A DNA stretch of 64,000 bases from Halichoerus grypus (GCF_964656455.1 NC_135715.1:36714603-36778602); one strand, 5' to 3'. Positions 34,331-46,141 are shown, counted from the first letter of the stretch. The notes: a model not told the origin generated them from the sequence alone. A program made the numbers and translations.

Positions 34331-36310
34331 CATTTTTTTCTTTTCTCATTGCATAGGCTCTCTAGTATATTGTTGAATATGAGTGGTGATTGTGGGTTTA
34401 TTCTTGATGTTCAGTTGTTCTGCTGCTATTTACTGAGGTTTTTGTTTTTTGTTTTAATCAGGAATGGATGTTGAAGTTTGGCAGATAGCTTCCCTACATC
34501 CTTTGAGATAATCTTATAGTTCCTCTTTTTAAGTCTGTTTTTATGGAATTACATTTATTGATTTTCAAATGTTGACTCCACCTTGCACTCATGATAAAAA
34601 CCCACTTATTCATGATTTTCTATCATTTTCATTAAACTTCTTAAAATTTTATTGATAAATTTTACATATATATTTTTATGAGTGATGTTAATCTGTAGAT
34701 TTCTTTTATTTTTCTGGTTTTAGCATTATAGAACTCTGGCCTCAAAAAAATATGAGTTGAAAAGTGTTTCCTCTTCTATTTCTGGGAAATTTGTGTAGAA
34801 ATGTTATTTGTTCATCAAATGTTTATAATTTGCCAATGAAGTTATCTGGGCCTGAAGTTTTCTTTGTTGAAGTTTTAAACTGTAAATTCATATCTTAATA
34901 AGTATAGTGTAAGTCATCTACTTCTTTTTGAATAAACTTTGCTAATTCATGTCTTTAAAAAACTAGTAAGTATATCAAGGTTGTCAGATTTATCCTTTTA
35001 ATGCCTAGATTCTGAGGCTATGTTAATTCTTCATTTTGTCACTGGTAATTTATCTTTTAATTTTAATTTAAATTTACCTTTTATTATCTTTAATTTATCT
35101 TTTAATTTTTAAAATTTATCTTTTAATCTTAGTTGGTCTGGCTAGAGATTATCAATTTTATTGATTTATTCAGTGAACCAGCTTTTGGTTCCATTGAGTT
35201 TCTCTATTTTTCTTGTTTTCAAGTTTATTGCTTCCTGCTTTCAGATATAATTTTTCCTTCCTTCTCCTTGTTCTGGGTTAAATTTGCTCTTCCTTTTCGA
35301 GTTTCTTAAAGTAGAAGCATATACAATAGATATCTCTTCTAATGTAAGCATTTAATGCCATAAATTTTCTTGTATGAAACATTTAGCAGAATTCCACAAA
35401 TTTTGCTATTTTGGCCTTCAAATAATTTTTTTCTAATTTTAATTATGACTTTCTCCTTGATCCATGGATTATTTAGAGGTGTGACCTTTAAGTTCCAAAT
35501 ACTTGTAGATTTTCTAGGTACGTTTCTATACTAATATCTTCAATTTCATTAAGGTAAGAGAATATGCTTTGTATGACTTGAATTTTTGAAATATGTTGAG
35601 TTATTTTATATGATCTTTTTTGGTGAAAATTCCATGTACATTGAGAAGTTGTTTGGGAAGTATTTTGCAATTATCAGTGAGGTCCAGTGGTTGGTGGTAT
35701 TGTGCAAGTCTACTTTATCCTGGCTGAATTTCTGTCTACATTTTTTATAAGTTAATCACACAGAAGTGTTGGAGTCTATAAGTACAACTGTGGATTTGTC
35801 TATTTCTCCCTTTCTGTTAGTTTTTGCTCCGTGTATTTTGAAGTTCTATATAAGGTGCATGTGCATTTACTATTGTTGTGTCTTCCTTTGTTATTGATCT
35901 GCTTTTCTTATTGTCCATCTATTTTTCTAATGTTGTTCCGTTGTCTATATATTAATAAGTCTATTTTGTGTTATATTAATATAGCCACTGCAGTTTTATT
36001 GTGAGGAAATTTTTTCATGGAATATATATTGCATCCTTTTATTTTACCTATCATTTTCTTTATCTTAAAAGTGGATTGTAATAGACAGCACATTGTTGGG
36101 TCTTTATTTTTTATTCAATTTGACAATGTCTTTTTTTATGCTGTTTGTTTTTAATCTAAATGTTGACATTAAGATTTATGTGTTCCATTTTTTATCTTTC
36201 CATGTATTTCCTTTGAGTTTTTCCTTTATTTCACTTACCCTGCTTTCTTTTGTAATATTCTATTTTTGAGTCTTTGTAATATTCTATTTTTATAACTACT
36301 GACTTTTTTC

Positions 36311-36386
36311 CTTATCTATATTTATATATGTATGTATCTGTCTATCATCAATTCATCTATCTGTCACCTATCCTTCTATCTACCTT
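36311..36386. repeat. Degenerate (TATC/TATG)n tract
   Basis: Imperfect tetranucleotide text: TATGTATGTATCTGTCTATC, then ATCTATCTGTC and CTTCTATCTACC. Confidence 0.8.
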
Positions 36387-36665
36387 TTAGTGGTTCCTCT
36401 AGGGATATCAGTATATGTACTTAACCTTGTACAGCCTAGTTGGTGTTAATGTTTACAACTTCAAGTGAAATGTGGAAACCTTTCAAACATATAGATCTAG
36501 ATCCCTTTGCTTAATATGTTATAACGTATTAACAATGTTTACAATTAATGTTATAATTTTTACTTTAAATGGTCATACAGATTTTAAATAATTTGAGAGT
36601 AGAAAAACAGCTTTTTGTATTTACCCAGATATTTACTATTTATTTGCCTTTTCTATTCTTTCATC

Positions 36666-37629
36666 CCTTTGAGTGGTGATTCAAATGTCAGTATTACTCT
36701 CCAAGACTTTGCTATGCTCCTTTGAATTTGTTACATTAATTTGTAATACAGGTATTAGTTTGAGAGTTGAGCAGTATTTTATACCATAATATAACCCTCA
36801 AGGGTTTTGCTATGCTGTTTTGGGTCGGCCCTGTGGATGTGCAACAGGTTGAGATAGCGACTTGTACAATTTCACAGAGTAACTCACCCCCGCTGCTGAG
36901 TCTTCAAGTTTTGACTCCTGTCCACAATCCACTCTTTTTTGAGTATTTTCAAAATCCTTCGGTAGGTGCTTATTGCTTTTTGTCCAGTGTTTTTTAGTTG
37001 TTTTCAGCAAGAGAGGTTGAAATGAGATACCCTTATTTTGGGGGTAATTAAAAAACAATGACTTAGTATTTAAAGCTGTATTTTAAATTAAAAATAAAAA
37101 TAGTTCTTTTTGCTAATCCTTCTAAATTATACTTGACAATCTTGCTTTATACTGGTGTTCAATTCCAAAAATTAGACTATCCTCAATATTCATTCAATTT
37201 TCCTTAAAACTATATATATATATCATGGATACTCTCACAGTCTGCCTTGCATTTATTTTGCTTTGAAAATTACCAGTGATTTTCTTTTGGAAATATTTAA
37301 TTTTTTTAAAGCTTCCTAAATTCTCAGGAACATTTGCTGTCATGGATGATCCCGTTTTCTTAAAACATTTTCCCACTTGTTCCAAAAGCTTTCTTCTCAT
37401 GATTCTACTCCTGTTATGTGAATTGTCATCCATCATCCAAGACTAGATCTAAGCCTCTAAAATCAGAAAAATACAGATGAGATTTTGTGTCTCCTCTTAG
37501 AATGTATAGTTTATTGACTGTCACATGTTGAACCACAACAATGGCAACAATGCATCATTATTTTATCTTTTTCTGTGTTAAATAACTATATTGGCCCTAG
37601 CAATTCTCTGTATTTTATACTTCCAGATA
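36666..37629. other. Unassigned DNA
   Basis: No gene recognised. The opposed short frames at 36767-36997 and 36810-37058 lack domains. Positions 37418-37434 matter because their reverse complement reappears at 37799-37815, beside the palindrome. Confidence 0.45.
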
Positions 37630-37797
37630 TTTTTTTAAAGATTATTTATTTATTTGAGAGAAAGAGCAAGTGGGGGAGGGGCAGAGGACGAGAGAAACAA
37701 GCAGACTCTGCACTGAACACAGAGCCCGACGTGGGGCTTAATCTCAGGACTCTGAGCCGAAATCAAGAGTCGGATGATGCTCAATCTCCTGAGTCAT
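37630..37797 (-). mobile_element. Can-SINE, antisense, head lost
   Basis: TTTTTTAAAGATTATTTATT tail, GA-rich middle, 'GAGCCCGACGTGGGGCTTAATC', 'CAAGAGTCGGATGATGCTCAAT', then CTGAGTCA. The expected reversed head (CCCAGGCGCC) is absent; unrelated bases follow at once. The SINE 5' end therefore stops at the junction with the inverted-repeat complex, and no normal TSD is found. Confidence 0.9.
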
Positions 37798-37798
37798 T

Positions 37799-37815
37799 GA
37801 TGGATGACAATTCAC
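37799..37815. repeat. Inverted copy of 37418-37434
   Basis: GATGGATGACAATTCAC is the exact reverse complement of 37418-37434 (17 bp), about 380 bp upstream. It sits between the broken SINE head and the palindrome. Confidence 0.9.
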
Positions 37816-37894
37816 AAAACATCTATGGGTTTATACTTAAACCTGTTAAAGATTTATACTTTAACAGGTTTAAGTATAAACCCATAGATGTTTT
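37816..37894. repeat. Perfect palindrome, 36-bp arms, 7-nt loop
   Basis: Arm 1 (37816-37851) and arm 2 (37859-37894) are perfect reverse complements over 36 bases; the loop ATTTATA is 37852-37858. The first 22 bases of arm 2 (starting CTTTAACAGGTTTAAG) also occur exactly at 39398-39419. Lack of any mismatch in the arms points to a recent origin or to continued correction between the arms. It matches no MITE that I recognise. Confidence 0.97.
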
Positions 37895-39397
37895 AATCCT
37901 TTGTTAGATATCCAGTAGTTGGTCAGTGTGTCCCTTAAGGGGTAGCAGTAAGCAGTAAGTACAGTATATTATCACCACTGAGCAATGATTTTACATCCTC
38001 TTTTGTTGTTGAATATATTTTGATGGGAGGTGTATTTAAAATGTCAAATGGATGCCACATATTGATCTTGTAGTCAATTAAGACTCTTTGTTATAATTTG
38101 TCATAAAAACACACCCCCATTCTGTACTGATTAGATTGACTTTTTATACTGAATATGGTACTTAATATAATCCTTTTTCAATTTCTTTACATAAGGATGG
38201 CTGTATTTTCCTACAACATTTTATTTTCTGCATTTACGGTCTTTATAATTTAATTTTCTATCTTACTGTCTTTTTTTGAGGATTATGTCATATACATATT
38301 TGATATACATGCCTTTTAGAATGTTTTCATGAGCACAAGTCAGAACTACTTATGGTGTTAAGATTAAGATACAAACTCACCTCTTAGGTTACACTGGCCC
38401 ATTAATCAACACTTTCTGGGTACAGTTATGTTCAGTTAATGATAAATCTCCTAAATATATTTTAGTGTGTTGTAGGGAAAAAAGATATAAATACAATTTT
38501 ACTTCCAATTTCTTTGCCATCTATTTAAAGATTTATTGTAAGGGTCTATCTTTATTTGCACATACAGTCTGGTAAAATTGCCTTTTTTGAAAATAAGAAA
38601 GCTTTCTGTAGGCCAGATGCATAAACTACTTGACAGATGTTGTATTCCTACTTTAGCTTCCCAATCACTCTCATAGATGGATTTACTGCTTTTTTGTGCA
38701 AGAAGTGCTGGGTTTCAGTAAAGATGCCAATAATTTTATATGCAGTGACCTTGGCATGAAGTAACTATTCCAAAATTGTGAAATAGCAGCTGTGTGAAAC
38801 TTATTAGTTATCTTCTTTACACACAATGTGTTCACATTTTTTTTTTTTTTGTTTTTACCTTTTTCCTCATAAATATAATTCAACAATTTGGTTACCTTGA
38901 AGTTGTACATAAAGGAAAATATGTAAGTGCTCATCATAATGAAGGGTATTTAACTCATCAGGATTCTAACTGCAAGCATTTGCTTTGGAGAAATGTTTAA
39001 GCATTCACTGTATAATGGGCAGAATAATCATAAAAGGCCCATTATAGTGTGTTCCTTGCATCCTTTTATATTGCCTCAGGGAACAGACAGCAGGTCATTC
39101 AAAACGTTGTTTTATTTAAGGCTCTAACAACTTTTGTATCAGGAAAATCACAAGCATTAGTGCATGCTCTTACAAAATATTCACATAATCATTGCTGAAA
39201 ATCACCTCCTTAAAAAAAAGTTCTGTGATATCTTTATAAGTACTCAGAAATTAAAGAGTAAGAAAAAAATACTCCTGTTTTCTTCTTGGTTAATGATGTA
39301 TTTCCTTATTGTAGAATAGGATTCTATTTGTTTTTATTTTATTTGAGTTTTTGTATTATTATTTACTTACAAATGTTTCTGTAGTTTTCTATACCAT
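37895..39397. other. Unassigned AT-rich DNA
   Basis: No gene or repeat recognised. A T-run is at 38838-38850. Confidence 0.5.
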
Positions 39398-39419
39398 CTT
39401 TAACAGGTTTAAGTATAAA
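39398..39419. repeat. 22-bp direct match to arm 2 of the palindrome
   Basis: Identical to 37859-37880. The flanking bases differ on both sides (ACCAT before, GTTTATG after). Candidate template for the palindrome arm. Confidence 0.9.
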
Positions 39420-40010
39420 GTTTATGTGTCATGAAAAGGTTTTGAAAGTTTTCCTTCTTTTTCCATTCCCTGGGACAATTTGCGTCACTTTGGGATTATG
39501 TGGATATTAATAATTTAATAGAATTTCCCTATAAAGATATCAGGATTAGTAGTGTAATCTTTTAGTAATTTTCTCTTTCTTCTGAGAAAATGTGGTTGTT
39601 TAAGCTTTCTTTTTTACTAAGAATTTTATTTTCCAAGGAGATTTTACATTTTATTTGTTTTAAAATTTACTTCCACAGAGTTTTGCAAAGTTGTCTAGTT
39701 TTTATTTTTTCTCTAACTTAATAGTTTTTTTCTTCTTGTCACATTTTATTTTTTGAATTTTGCTTTATCAACTTTTTATGCAAAGGTTATGTAGCAGTTT
39801 TACATTCTATTGAATTTTTTCAATAATGAGCATTTTAACTTATTAGCTGTTTTAACCTTGCTAAATTCTGCACTTATCTTTATTATTTTCTTCCACAATT
39901 TATTTTGGTTTATTTTATATCTTTTTTTCCTAGATATTGTAGTCAGAGATTTAATTCACCTATTTTCATTTTTTATTTTATTGTTTGGTATTAGGGTATT
40001 AGGAATCATA
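39420..40010 (-). mobile_element. Decayed old LINE-1 ORF2 fragment, antisense
   Basis: T-rich minus-sense text following the L1 ORF2 order: 'AAGAATTTTATTTTCCAAGGAG', 'GCAAAGTTGTCTAG', 'TTATCAACTTTTTATGCAAAGG', 'GCACTTATCTTTATTATTTTCTTCC'. More diverged than the 34115 copy. Confidence 0.5.
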
Positions 40011-40640
40011 GTGAATAGCCTGCCGTCTGCTTATTCCTTTTCTCAGTAGCTTCTCCTATTCCACACACACTCCTCCCTCAGGAAAAGGTAAGTCAGGAGA
40101 CACAATTTAATCTCCTTGTGAAATAAACTTCCAGTTAAATGGACTATTGATATATTCTATAAAGAAGAGAACTATCTAAAGTATAATTCTTAGCTGGATG
40201 AACTTGATTAATTTTATATTCTGTGTATGAAAATCCCATTACATGAAGTCGAGGGGGAGGGACTTTTCCTGCTATTTGTTTCTACTGACTGTTCTTCCAT
40301 TTGATTTGCATTCTCTACTTAGCTATCAGTCTCTGTCTCTGTCTCTATTTCGTTTTTTCTCTTTCCCTTTTTTTTTTCTGAGTCCACAGTTTGCAAATTT
40401 TATCAGAAATTAAATTTTGATTTAAAGTGCAACTGTGCCATAAGTACATGTTTTTTTGTTTTTTTGTTTTTTTTCCTACCAGGTATCCTCTGCTTTTTAC
40501 CTACTCAGGCCTAATTTAAGGTAATTTTCAAGAGTTGGGTTTCCTAGACAACGTAAGCAGCGTATGGAGAGATCTGTATCTGCCGTCATTCAGGTCTTCA
40601 GATCAGAATTTCTGCATGGCAGGGATTCTTAGGAGTTCAT
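40011..40640. other. Unassigned DNA
   Basis: No gene or repeat recognised apart from CTCTGTCTCTGTCTC simple sequence (40330-40347) and T-runs near 40370 and 40450. Confidence 0.5.
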
Positions 40641-41250
40641 TTTTTATTAGTTATTAACTGTTTTTAGCATTTTATAATGACATGTTCAAATATACGGAAA
40701 AATGAAAAGGAATTTTCCATGATCACCCACATTCTACCATTCTGCCACCAAGATTTGACATCTCTTTTACTGTTTGTTTTATCATCTCTCTACATATATC
40801 CATCCATCCACCTTTTATTTTGATTAATTTCAAAATAAGTGCAGACATCATTACACTTCACCCGTAGACATTTTAGCATGCTGAAGTTAGTTAGTATTCT
40901 ATATTTTTAATGATCATTTTAGGTAAAACTTCCATAAAATGAAATGCAGAGATCTTAGTATTTAATTTATTTTGAGAAATGCATACACTTGTAACCCAAA
41001 CTACTGTCAAAATGTAGGTAACTTTCATCACCTCAGAAAATTTCTTTATATCTCTTCTTGTCAATTTCTGTCCTCACTCTTTAGGAAGTAATAGCTATTG
41101 TGACTTTTTCCAGCACCAGTGATTAATTTTGCTTGCTCTGGACTTAATAGACTTGGAATTGTATATTATGCATTCTTGTATAAGACATTTCATTAAGTTT
41201 AATGTTTTTGATGTTTTTATGTGTGGTTGCATGATTTTGCATTGTTTTAA
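40641..41250 (-). mobile_element. Ancient LINE-1 (L1ME-like) 3' region, antisense
   Basis: Minus-sense phrases of a very old L1 tail: 'ATGTTCAAATATACGGAAAAATG', 'CCCACATTCTACCATTCTGCCACC', 'GTAACCCAAACTACTGTCAAAATG', 'CATCACCTCAGAAAATTTC', 'GTGATTAATTTTGCTTGCTCTGGAC'. The subfamily is uncertain. Confidence 0.5.
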
Positions 41251-41527
41251 AAAGGAAAGGAAAATACAAAATTTTGGACACCTTAATGCAAGATCCCCAA
41301 GAGATTTCTGAGTAGTACAGCTAAAACTGAGTAAAGTGCTAATATGGACGAATAAATGATCATATTAGGGTGAAACTCTTTTTAAATAATTTCGACCTGT
41401 TTAATCAAGCAATTCACATATTTGTTAAACAGTTTCTTTGTCTATAGTTACTTAGTGACACCTACATACATTTTCTATACATCACCTTTGTTGATGCTTG
41501 AAGTGTTTTTCCAAATATCACCATTTG

Positions 41528-41717
41528 GAGTGCCTGGGTGGCTCAGTTGGTTGAGCGTCTGCCTTTGGCTCAGGTTATGATCCCAGGGTCCTGGGATCGA
41601 GCCCCATGTCAGGCTCCCTGCTCAGCGGGAAGCCTGCTTCTCCCACTCCCTCTGCCTGCTGCTCCGCCTGCTTGTGTTCTCTCTCTCTCTGTCAAATAAA
41701 TAAAATCTTAAAAAAAA
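41528..41717 (+). mobile_element. Can-SINE, full length
   Basis: Head GAGTGCCTGGGTGGCTCAG, 'GGGATCGAGCCCCATGTCAGG', 'GCTCAGCGGGAAGCC', tail AAATAAATAAAATC. TSD ATCACCATTTG at 41517-41527 and 41718-41728. Confidence 0.96.
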
Positions 41718-41757
41718 ATCACCATTTGAGATTCTACAAATTACATTTGAAATGTTC

Positions 41758-42152
41758 AGTAATTCATCAGTTGTGTATAACACCCAGTGCTCATCACATC
41801 ACATGCCCTCCTTAATGCCCATCACCCAATTATCCCATCCCCCCCTACCTCCCCTCCAGCAACCCTCAGTTTGTTTCCTATATTTAAGAGTCTATCATGG
41901 TTTTTCTCCCTCTCTGATGACTTCCCATTCAGTTTTCCCTCCCTTCCCCTATGATCCTCTGTTCTTACATACTGTTTCTTATATTCCACATATGAGTGAA
42001 GCCATATGAAATTCTTTCTCTGATTGACTTATTTCACTCAGCATAATCCAATTCCATCCACACCGATGTAAATGGTAAGTATTCATCCTTTTTGAAGGCT
42101 GAGTAATATTCCATTGTATATATATACCACATCTTCTTTATCCATTCATGTA
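41758..42152 (-). mobile_element. Carnivore LINE-1 3' end, antisense
   Basis: Minus-sense L1: 'TATAACACCCAGTGCTCATCAC', 'CAGCAACCCTCAGTTTGTTTCC', 'CACATATGAGTGAAGCCATATG', 'GACTTATTTCACTCAGCATAATCC', 'ATGTAAATGG.AAG', 'GGCTGAGTAATATTCCATTG' and 'CTTCTTTATCCATTCATG'. It encodes, reversed, the ORF2 end IKKMWYIYTMEYYSAFKK within a minus frame (42034-42375). The usual terminal poly(A) is missing at the 41758 side. Confidence 0.9.
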
Positions 42153-43032
42153 GATTTTTTCCTACATGCTTATTTATAATATTGCAGGGAGTTTTGGGAA
42201 TGCACGTGTACTTTTTCCTATAAGTATTGGCTGAAATACATTGTAGTGAGATATACACTTCATAGGAAAATTGGATATTAAAAACCAAGAGAGATTCTTT
42301 CAAAGAAAATACTAATTGGGTAGATGTTCTGCAGAATATGCCTGGGTTAGGAACTGAAGTTTGCTTTATTTTCATTCAAATTTTAGCATAGGTAGTTTTC
42401 CGTTTCTTATTATTCTGCCATTGGATATGTTTCTTCCATAAACTTTCTCTGGGGTTTAGCCTGAGTCCCAGTACCCTGCATGAATCTAAGATTCCATGCT
42501 CCCCAGTATGTCCATCTAAACCCAAACATCTTATTTAATTATAAAAGAGAGGCACAGCTTTAGCAGTAACTTCCTATTCTGGTTTTTACTATCTTTTACA
42601 TTTTAATTGTTCTTGTCTATTGCATAATTCCTGTAGTTTCTTCATGTGAACTAAGCTATGTATGTTATGGGATTTCTTAAAACGTATTTTATCAATTGCT
42701 TTTAAGCATGCTAAATCAAAGTTCTTTTCAAGATATTTAGTAAGCCATACTGCAAGAAGTAGTTGATCTTGAAAACCATGTTTTATTTTTTAGTTCTTTT
42801 AGAAAACCATATTTTAAAGATTATAGCAGGAGATTTTAACCTCTTTTCCTTAGTTGGTAATTTTCTGTTTTACTTGGTTTAGTTTATTAGGCATTAGGTG
42901 AAATATAGCATGCATTCTGCTATATTTACTCCCAATTTCACTCATGGTCTTTTTTTATTTTTGTTGTCGTTGTTGTTGTTTTACAATGATTATTATGCTA
43001 CTTATTGTTTTATTACTTACTCACTTTTAAAT
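42153..43032. other. Unassigned DNA
   Basis: No gene or repeat recognised. A (GTTGTC/GTTGTT) patch lies at 42962-42981. Confidence 0.5.
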
Positions 43033-43046
43033 TTTTTTAATATTTT

Positions 43047-43225
43047 TTTTTTAAAGATTTATTTATTTATTTGAGAGAGAGAGTACATGAGAGGGGGGAG
43101 GGTTAGAGGGAGAAGCAGGCTCCTCGCTGAGCAGGGAGCCCGATGCGGGACTCGATCCAGGAACTCCAGGATCATGACCTGAGCCGAAGGCAGTCGCTTA
43201 ACCAACTGAGCCACCCAGGCGCCCC
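43047..43225 (-). mobile_element. Can-SINE, second young subfamily, antisense
   Basis: Reverse of the diagnostic set GCGACTGCC / CGAGTCCCGCATCGGG. TSD TTTTTTAATATTTT before (ending 43046) against TTTTTTAACATTTT after (43226-43239), one mismatch. Confidence 0.96.
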
Positions 43226-43559
43226 TTTTTTAACATTTTAATAATATATTATTTAAATTATTTTCTGAAATCTTGCAGGGCATTGCTAATTTCTGATTGA
43301 GACATTTCATAATTTGATTGTCCCAAATATCAGTAAATAGTAAAATACAAATTATTTATTCAAACTTGCTTTAACTTATGTGAATCACACATTTTTATGA
43401 ATAAAGCAAGTACTTGTTCTCATGCAGCAATGAAATTTTTAGTTAGATCAGGGCTTACATACATGTTTTAGTCTACAAAAAGTCAAGTATCTAGCAAGCT
43501 CACAAATATTAGGCCAAATGTACTCAACCTTAGGAGAGAGTTCCATCTGCTCATTTGCT

Positions 43560-43640
43560 CATATTCTAGTGTCCCTGTTGTGTAGCACAGTGCCTGGTAC
43601 ATAATAAATGCCTGACATGTTAAATATTTGGTCAATGGAC
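43560..43640 (+). mobile_element. L2 3'-end fragment
   Basis: 'CCCTGTTGTGTAGCACAGTGCCTGGTACATAATAAATGCC' is the L2 end (usual CACAGTGCCTGGCACATAGTAGG..CTCAATAAAT). Confidence 0.7.
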
Positions 43641-44329
43641 TATTGTACTAGCATGATTTTGTGACTTTCTCACGTAACATTCAGTAATTCCGAGAAAGTA
43701 GTCAGTATGATTGCCCACAATTGAAGATTGACAATGTAAGGAAATCAGATAAGGATTACATCTTGTTATTAAAATGGCTGAAAACATTATTTACGATAAT
43801 TCCTCCTGAACTAACAGATGGGAATTAACAACAAAATTAGCAAAAGAGTAGACAATATATAATGACAGATCATGTTCAAAAAGGACTACTTTGTGAAGAG
43901 TAAAAGTATGATTGCTTCATGGGATTTTCTTCTTCCATGACACACATTTCATTTATATGTAAAGATGTCAAAGGCTTCTTTAGACTTCACTTAGGCAATT
44001 AAGTCCACTAGGCTTCATCATATATAACATCTTAGAAAAAATAGGTTCAATTTTTCAGTATTTTCTCTCAAAATACTCTTTTCCATAGGATTGTGGAATA
44101 CCATAATCTTTTATTTTTCTTCTTTCTTTTAATATTCTTTTGGTATCTTTTAACATCATCCTTTCCTTTTCCCTGTCATGTGTTTCACTACCAGTTCTTG
44201 GTCTTTTTCTTAGCCATTTACCTTCCCCATGAGGACTTCATCCATACTTCATTTTCAGTTTCCATTTAGAAATACGGTTCAAAATTCTGATTGACATACA
44301 GTTCCATTTCTCTATTTGATATTTCTAGT
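43641..44329. other. Unassigned DNA
   Basis: No gene or repeat recognised. Confidence 0.5.
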
Positions 44330-45320
44330 AGTATGTCTCATACATGATTAAAACTCCATGTGTCAAGAAACTGAGTTCATCCTTAGTTCCCTTCTTGTTT
44401 CCTACTCCTAACACTTTTGGCATTAAATATCGTACCCTTACCCTTCCTCTTATAATTAAACAAGAAGCAAGCACCTCTACCAGTTGTGCAAGCTGGAATC
44501 CTAGACATCATCCCAGACTCGCCTTTTCTCTCATTCCCATATTCCTGTCGAATTCACATTCAACATCTAAATACATTTCAAATTCTTCCTTGTGATGTCA
44601 TCTTCAGTCACTAATTCCTGACAAGTACAAAGTCTACTTATACTGACCATTATGTCATTTCTCAATTTGGGACACTTTTGAACATGAAAAGGCTGATGTA
44701 AATAATTACATAAAGATAACTGACATTAACAAGAACAAACCAAGAATTATTGTTCTCTCTACTTAAAGATCATACCTTATCAACACTTGTTCCTACTCCC
44801 AACAATTCTCCTCACTGCAGTAAGTTAACTTTTAAAATGCAAACTTGTCAATAACACTTCTATATTGCTCTTAAGATAAACACTGCAATTCTTAGCATGG
44901 CATGTAAGGCTTTGCATAATCTGGCTTTTGCCTTCATCTTCAAATGTGTCAATGCTTCTCTCCATCCTGCTCACTGTGCTCCAGTCATTGGACTTTTTAT
45001 TGCATTTTCTCAAATGACTGTGCATCCTTGCAATTCAGGATTTTGCATGAGTTGTGACCTCTGAATGATACAATCCTCTCCTCATTCTTTGCCTAGATAA
45101 TCTCTGCTCATTCAATGCTTAGCTGAAATACGACCTTCTTAGGTAACTCTTCCACTGAGACCCTACTCAAGCCATTTCTAAGAAATTCCCACAGTAGACT
45201 TGGCATCTCCTTTTTGACCTTTCTCACATATACTACCTATTTATATATTTTTTTAACTCAAACACTACTGTAATGTCAGCCCCATGCATAAAAAAGAGCT
45301 CTAAATGCATCATTCATCAA
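44330..45320 (+). mobile_element. L2 LINE fragment, about 1 kb
   Basis: Plus-sense L2 3' portion: 'GCTGGAATCCTAGACATCATCCCAGAC', 'TCATTCCCATATTCCTGTCG', 'TTAGCATGGCATGTAAGGC', 'TTGCATAATCTGGCTTTTGCC', 'CATCCTGCTCACTGTGCTCCAGTCATTGG', 'ATTCAATGCTTAGCTGAAATACGACC'. These are the familiar L2 phrases for MAYKAL / HDLAP-like text at the ORF2 end and the UTR. It is ancient with many stops. Confidence 0.8.
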
Positions 45321-45424
45321 TTTATCCTTAGTGATTTAAAAAGTCCATTGTAGAAAAATAGTTTTTTGCAAAAAAAAAACAAAAAAAAACAAGCTCCTAA
45401 AAGCCTGGAAGAAGCTACTGTCCT

Positions 45425-46141
45425 GATGTTGGTGAGGATACAGAGAAAGGGGAACCCTCCTACACTGTTGGCAGGAATGCAAGCTGGGGCAGCCACTCTG
45501 GAAAACAGTATGGAGGTTCCTCAAAATGTTGAAAGTAGAGCTACCCTACGACCCAGCAATTGCACTACTGGGTATTTACCCCAAAGATACAAATGTAGTG
45601 ATCTGAAGGGGTACCTGTACCCCCAATGTTTATAGCAGCAATGTCCACAATAGCCAAACTATGGAAAGAGCTTAGATGTCCATCAACAGATGAATGGATA
45701 AAGAAGATGTGGTGTATATATACAATGGAATATTATGCAGCCATCAAAGATGAAATCTTGCCATTTGCAATGATGTGGATGGAACTAGAGGGTATTATGC
45801 TAAGCGAAATAAGTCAATCAGAGAAAGACAAGTATCATATGATCTCACTGATATAAGGAATTTGATAAACAAAACAGAGGATCATAGGGGAAGTGAGGGA
45901 AAAATGAAACAAGACGAAACCAGAGAGGGAGACAAACCATAAGAGACTCTTAATCTCAGGAAACAAACTGAGGGTTGCTGGAGTGGAGGGGGGTGGGAGG
46001 GATGGGGTGGCTGGGTGATGGACATTGGGGAAGGTATGTATTATGGTGAGTGCTGTGAATTGTGTAAGACTGATGAATAACAGACCTGTACCCCTGAAAC
46101 AAATAATACATTATATGTTAATAAAAAAATAAACTAAAAAA
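45425..46141 (+). mobile_element. Carnivore LINE-1, 5'-truncated, well preserved
   Basis: A 717-bp L1 tail starting in ORF2 (GGTGAGGATACAGAGAAAGG) and ending in the shorter 3' UTR type ('GAATTGTGTAAGACTGATGA', 'CCCCTGAAACAAATAATACATTATATG', A-rich tail). Perfect TSD AAGCTACTGTCCT at 45412-45424 and 46142-46154. Best-preserved L1 in the window. Confidence 0.96.
45626..45856 (+). pseudogene. LINE-1 ORF2 C-terminal end (76 codons open)
   Basis: The open frame begins MFIAAMSTIAKLWK and contains IKKMWCIYTMEYYAAIK and LSEISQSEKDK, ending at the natural ORF2 stop. It is the last part of the L1 ORF2 protein, past the endonuclease and reverse-transcriptase domains, so it has no catalytic part. Upstream, the same protein is broken by an in-frame stop just before 45609 and by truncation. 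Confidence 0.93.

Larger units (their letters stand above)
34115..36665 (-). mobile_element. Long old LINE-1 (L1M) ORF2 copy, antisense
   Basis: About 2.5 kb of collinear minus-sense L1 ORF2. Landmarks in order: 'TTTGCATTCTGCAGCCTTGCTG' (34168), 'GAATATGAGTGGTGATTGTGGG', 'TTTTGCCAATGAAGTTATCTGGGCC'-like text, 'CAGTGAACCAGCTTTTGGTTCC' (35173), 'CCTTGATCCATGGATTATTTAGAGG', 'GTCCAGTGGTTGGTGGTA', 'ATTAATATAGCCACTGCAGTTTTA', 'TAGACAGCACATTGTTGGGTC', 'GTGGTTCCTCTAGGG'. The reverse-transcriptase region lies at the left, the 5' side of ORF2 at the right. Stops and indels are everywhere, so it is inert. The deepest-diverged long L1 in the window. Confidence 0.85.

Noticed and set aside
37816..37894. 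MicroRNA precursor
   Set aside because: The stem is a perfect 36-bp duplex with a short loop, unlike most conserved miRNA hairpins, and parts match nearby DNA, which a rearrangement explains better. Small-RNA data could still overturn this.
37575..37907. 110-codon plus-strand frame
   Set aside because: It runs through the antisense SINE and the palindrome; no domain.
42034..42375. 113-codon minus-strand open frame, among the longest in the window
   Set aside because: Its C-terminal part is antisense L1 ORF2 (YIYTMEYYSAFKK); the rest is AT-rich read-in with no domain.
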